From CAYSYH01 sp964435455 (GTDB lineage Bacteria; Patescibacteriota; WWE3; 2-01-FULL-39-13; JAACPI01): 8,128 nucleotides of DNA. The notes under the pieces are model-generated. The model searched no databases. It was not told where the DNA came from and was given only the letters and a program-made list of their open reading frames with translations. The translations under genes were made by a program, and so were the position numbers. Every line of letters begins with the position of its first letter. Positions within the stretch are counted from its first letter, which is position 1. The DNA is taken from NCBI GenBank assembly GCA_964435455.1, contig CAYSYH010000035.1:1-8128 (forward strand). The letters are read 5' to 3'. Shown one piece after another: positions 6,057 to 8,128 of this stretch.

Positions 6057-6065
6057 TAATACCGT

Positions 6066-7397
6066 ATGCCTAAAAATATTGATATAAAAGTTCCTCCTCA
6101 AAATATAGAAGCCGAAAGATCTTTATTAGGTTCTATATTAATGGATGAAGATGCTATTTTTGAAGTAGTAGAATTTTTACGTCCAGAGCATTTTTATCCT
6201 ACTAAACATCAAAATATTTATAAAGCGATGCTATGGCTTTTTGAAAAGAGAGAACCTATTGATATGGTAACTTTGCCAAATGCATTAAAAAAACAAAAAA
6301 ACCTAAAACAAGTTGGAGGCACCGCTTACTTAGCCGAACTAGTTAGCGAAACCCCAACTAGTTCTCATATAAAATCTTATGCAAATCTAATAAAAGAATC
6401 TTATACAAAAAGAGAACTTTTAAAAGCCGCTTCAAAAATTTCTGAAATTTCTGTTGATGAATCTACTGATTCGCGTAATTTATTAGATAAAGCCGAACAA
6501 CTCTTATATTCAATATCTAAAGATACTGTGGGTAGAGATTTTTTTCATATAAAAGATGTTCTTGCTATAACTTTTGAAAAATTAGATGAGTTGCATAAAA
6601 ATAAAGGCCAATTAAGAGGTGTACCTACAGGCCTTCCTACTTTAGATAAAAAAACAAATGGTTTACAAGATAATAACCTAATTATTTTAGCAGCTAGACC
6701 TAGTGTTGGTAAATCAAGTTTGGGTATAAATATTGCCCAATTTGCGGCCACAAAAAAGCAAATACCTGTAGCTATATTTTCTTTAGAAATGAGCATGGAA
6801 GAAATTGCAGATAGAATGCTAAGTGCCGAATCTGGTGTTGATATGTTCAAAATTAAAACCGGTAATATGAGCCAAGATGAATTTACACGTATGGGTGATG
6901 CTTATGGTATATTGGCAGAAGCCCCGATTTTTATAGAAGATACTCCGGGTATTAATATAATGGAATTGCGTACAAAAGCTCGTAGGTTGGCTTTAGAACA
7001 AGGAATACGTCTTGTTATAGTTGATTATTTACAATTAATGCGAGGGAGAAATTTAGATAATCGTGCGCAAGAAGTTGCAGAAATATCCCAATCTTTAAAA
7101 AACTTAGCTAGAGAATTAAAAATACCTGTATTAGCTTTAAGTCAGTTAAATAGAGCTGTTGAGAGTAGGGGAGGGGGTCCTCAGCTATCTGACTTGCGCG
7201 AATCGGGAGCCTTAGAACAAGATGCTGATATTGTAATGTTTTTACATAGGCCTGATGAAGAAAAAAGAGAGCAAATAGAACTACATATAGCCAAACATCG
7301 TAATGGTCCTACAGGAAAAATTGAACTGTATTTTAAAGGTTCTCAAACTAGATTTTTTGAGGTAGATAAATCGCAAAAAAATGACCCAGAACTTTAA
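6066..7397 (+). CDS. dnaB: Replicative DNA helicase DnaB
   Basis: DnaB is the hexameric, ATP-driven 5'-3' helicase that unwinds the replication fork and recruits primase. The 443-residue product starts PPQNIEAERSLLGSILMDED, the usual beginning of the N-terminal primase-interacting domain (about 8-105). A linker is followed by a RecA-like ATPase domain (about 170-440). Visible motifs: Walker A ARPSVGKS with K216; SLEMSMEEIADRML with the catalytic-type E241; Walker B LVIVDYLQLM with D320; and the SQLNRAVESRGG and ESGALEQDADIVMFLHRPDE (from E379) motifs at subunit contacts and the DNA-binding surface. The length is close to normal (about 440-470). No intein is present in the Walker A or other usual insertion sites. 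ATG 6066 is chosen because the conserved N-terminus begins ten residues later and a TATAAT lies nine bases upstream. lspA overlaps its last 17 bases. Confidence 0.98.
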   Translation: MPKNIDIKVPPQNIEAERSLLGSILMDEDAIFEVVEFLRPEHFYPTKHQNIYKAMLWLFEKREPIDMVTLPNALKKQKNLKQVGGTAYLAELVSETPTSSHIKSYANLIKESYTKRELLKAASKISEISVDESTDSRNLLDKAEQLLYSISKDTVGRDFFHIKDVLAITFEKLDELHKNKGQLRGVPTGLPTLDKKTNGLQDNNLIILAARPSVGKSSLGINIAQFAATKKQIPVAIFSLEMSMEEIADRMLSAESGVDMFKIKTGNMSQDEFTRMGDAYGILAEAPIFIEDTPGINIMELRTKARRLALEQGIRLVIVDYLQLMRGRNLDNRAQEVAEISQSLKNLARELKIPVLALSQLNRAVESRGGGPQLSDLRESGALEQDADIVMFLHRPDEEKREQIELHIAKHRNGPTGKIELYFKGSQTRFFEVDKSQKNDPEL

Positions 7398-7758
7398 ATA
7401 TTTTTTAAAATTAACTTTTTTGGTGACTATAACGCAGATATTTTCGTACTACTTTTTTACTCAAAAAGAGTCCTATTACCTAAATAAAAACATATCCTTA
7501 AATTTTAACTTACCCTTTAAGATATATTTTATATTATTATTTTTTTGTTTATTGTGTTATTATTTTTTTAAGACTAAAAATGTAAGAACCAAAAACTATT
7601 TACTTTTAATTTTAGCTGGAGGTTTAAGTAACTTGTTAGATAGGTATTTTTACTTAGGCGTAGTTGACTATATAAATATTTTTGGGGTTTTACATAACAA
7701 CTTAGCAGATTTTTATATATTTTTTGGTTTATGTGGGTTTTTATTTAATTATCCTTAA
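7381..7758 (+). CDS. lspA: Minimal lipoprotein signal peptidase (signal peptidase II)
   Basis: LspA is an inner-membrane aspartic protease that removes the signal peptide of lipoproteins after Lgt adds diacylglycerol. This product has 125 residues (usual length about 150-170) and four predicted membrane segments. Both catalytic aspartates are in place: D87 in GGLSNLLDRYF-LGVVDYI and D110 in HNNLADFYIFFG. The N-terminal half is shortened and divergent. The usual first-helix D-Q-x-x-K motif reads TQIFS, and the FNxGAAFG loop is reduced to something like NISLNFNLPFK. ATG 7381 is the only Met in the protein and lies inside the end of dnaB, a 17-base overlap in another frame, so translation is probably coupled to dnaB. 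No Shine-Dalgarno sequence is visible. The catalytic core supports the assignment; activity of such a trimmed form is inferred. Confidence 0.85.
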   Translation: MTQNFKYFLKLTFLVTITQIFSYYFFTQKESYYLNKNISLNFNLPFKIYFILLFFCLLCYYFFKTKNVRTKNYLLLILAGGLSNLLDRYFYLGVVDYINIFGVLHNNLADFYIFFGLCGFLFNYP

Positions 7759-7767
7759 TATATTTTT

Positions 7768-8128
7768 ATGCTCTCATTAAAAAATCTTTTTTATAATTGG
7801 GGATATTTAAAAAAAGAAGATATATCTTCTAAAGTGATTATTTATGATGAAACATTGCGTGATGGGTTGCAATCTACTTATATAAGCCAACCTACAATTC
7901 ATCAAAAATATAAAATACTCAGATATTTAGACTCTATTGGTATTGAATATGCTAACATAGGATTTGCTGTACCTAATAAAAAACTTATAGATACTGCTAT
8001 TAAACTAGGAAGTTTTTCTGTTAAAAATAAATTATCTTTAAAACTATCCTTATTTACTAGGACTTCTGTGGAAGATGTTGATATTGCTATAGATATAGCT
8101 CAAAGGATAAGTTCTCCTATAGAAATAA
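7768..8128 (+). CDS. HMGL-like (isopropylmalate/homocitrate/citramalate synthase family) enzyme, 5' part only
   Basis: An open frame from ATG 7768 runs to the right edge: 120 codons are visible and no stop is reached. After a 22-residue lead comes VIIYDETLRDGLQS, the family signature of the HMGL-like/DRE-TIM barrel. D27 is the expected divalent-metal ligand and R31 the expected catalytic Arg. The next strand-helix units (YKILRYLDSIGIEYANIGF, KLSLKLSLFTRTSVEDVDIA) fit the first barrel repeats. Members condense acetyl-CoA with a 2-oxo acid (2-isopropylmalate, homocitrate, citramalate synthases) or cleave HMG-CoA. The specificity residues lie outside the window, so I give no gene symbol. It follows the lspA stop by nine bases and is probably co-transcribed with dnaB-lspA. 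There is no Shine-Dalgarno sequence; a weak TAATAT lies six bases before ATG. Confidence 0.85.
   Translation, partial: MLSLKNLFYNWGYLKKEDISSKVIIYDETLRDGLQSTYISQPTIHQKYKILRYLDSIGIEYANIGFAVPNKKLIDTAIKLGSFSVKNKLSLKLSLFTRTSVEDVDIAIDIAQRISSPIEI

Noticed and set aside
6545..6850. 101-residue minus-strand open frame within dnaB
   Set aside because: It is a shadow of the dnaB ATPase domain, which is unambiguous on the plus strand.

Overview
This strongly A+T-rich window contains eight protein genes, two of them cut off by the window edges, and one non-coding interval that folds as a structured RNA. Several traits suggest Candidate Phyla Radiation (Patescibacteria) or another reduced bacterium: very low G+C, short intergenic gaps, no recognisable Shine-Dalgarno sequence before any gene, TATAAT-type boxes almost touching start codons, and trimmed versions of normally larger proteins (a stringent-response synthetase without its ACT region, and a 125-residue signal peptidase II). 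This placement is inferred; no rRNA or other marker settles it. The standard bacterial code reads every gene, and all seven visible stop codons are TAA.

Left part (1-3064). A membrane-anchored, probably extracytoplasmic beta-sandwich protein runs leftward off the edge. It is transcribed divergently from a RelA/SpoT-type (p)ppGpp synthetase (651-2126). That gene converges on, and overlaps by 26 bases, an EamA/DMT-family ten-helix transporter on the minus strand. For the minus-strand genes, a TATAAT box seven bases before ATG implies leaderless mRNAs. This moves the transporter start to 3051. The synthetase probably starts at GTG 651 rather than TTG 615.

Centre (3065-4333). About 400 bases without a convincing gene hold the best promoter of the window (TTGACA, 17-base spacer, TATACT). 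It is followed by a region with nested long-range complementarity that ends just before perfect A/T palindromes. Next comes a gene for an unusual protein with a proline-rich N-terminal part and a Crp-type winged helix-turn-helix at the C-terminus. The RNA could be an independent small RNA, possibly with a 6S-like plan, or a regulatory leader of the helix-turn-helix gene. The palindromes are candidate operators for that protein.

Right part (4334-8128). A UlaG-like metallo-beta-lactamase-fold hydrolase is followed by an unrecognised protein gene broken by a 10-N assembly gap. Then come the replicative helicase dnaB, an overlapping minimal lspA, and the start of an HMGL-like (isopropylmalate/homocitrate synthase family) enzyme that runs off the right edge. 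dnaB, lspA and the HMGL-like gene are tightly packed and probably co-transcribed from a TATAAT box just before dnaB.

The most interesting items are the structured RNA with its strong promoter, the Crp-like regulator with a proline-rich N-terminus and palindromes beside it, the single-function-looking stringent-response synthetase, and the consistent near-leaderless gene starts.
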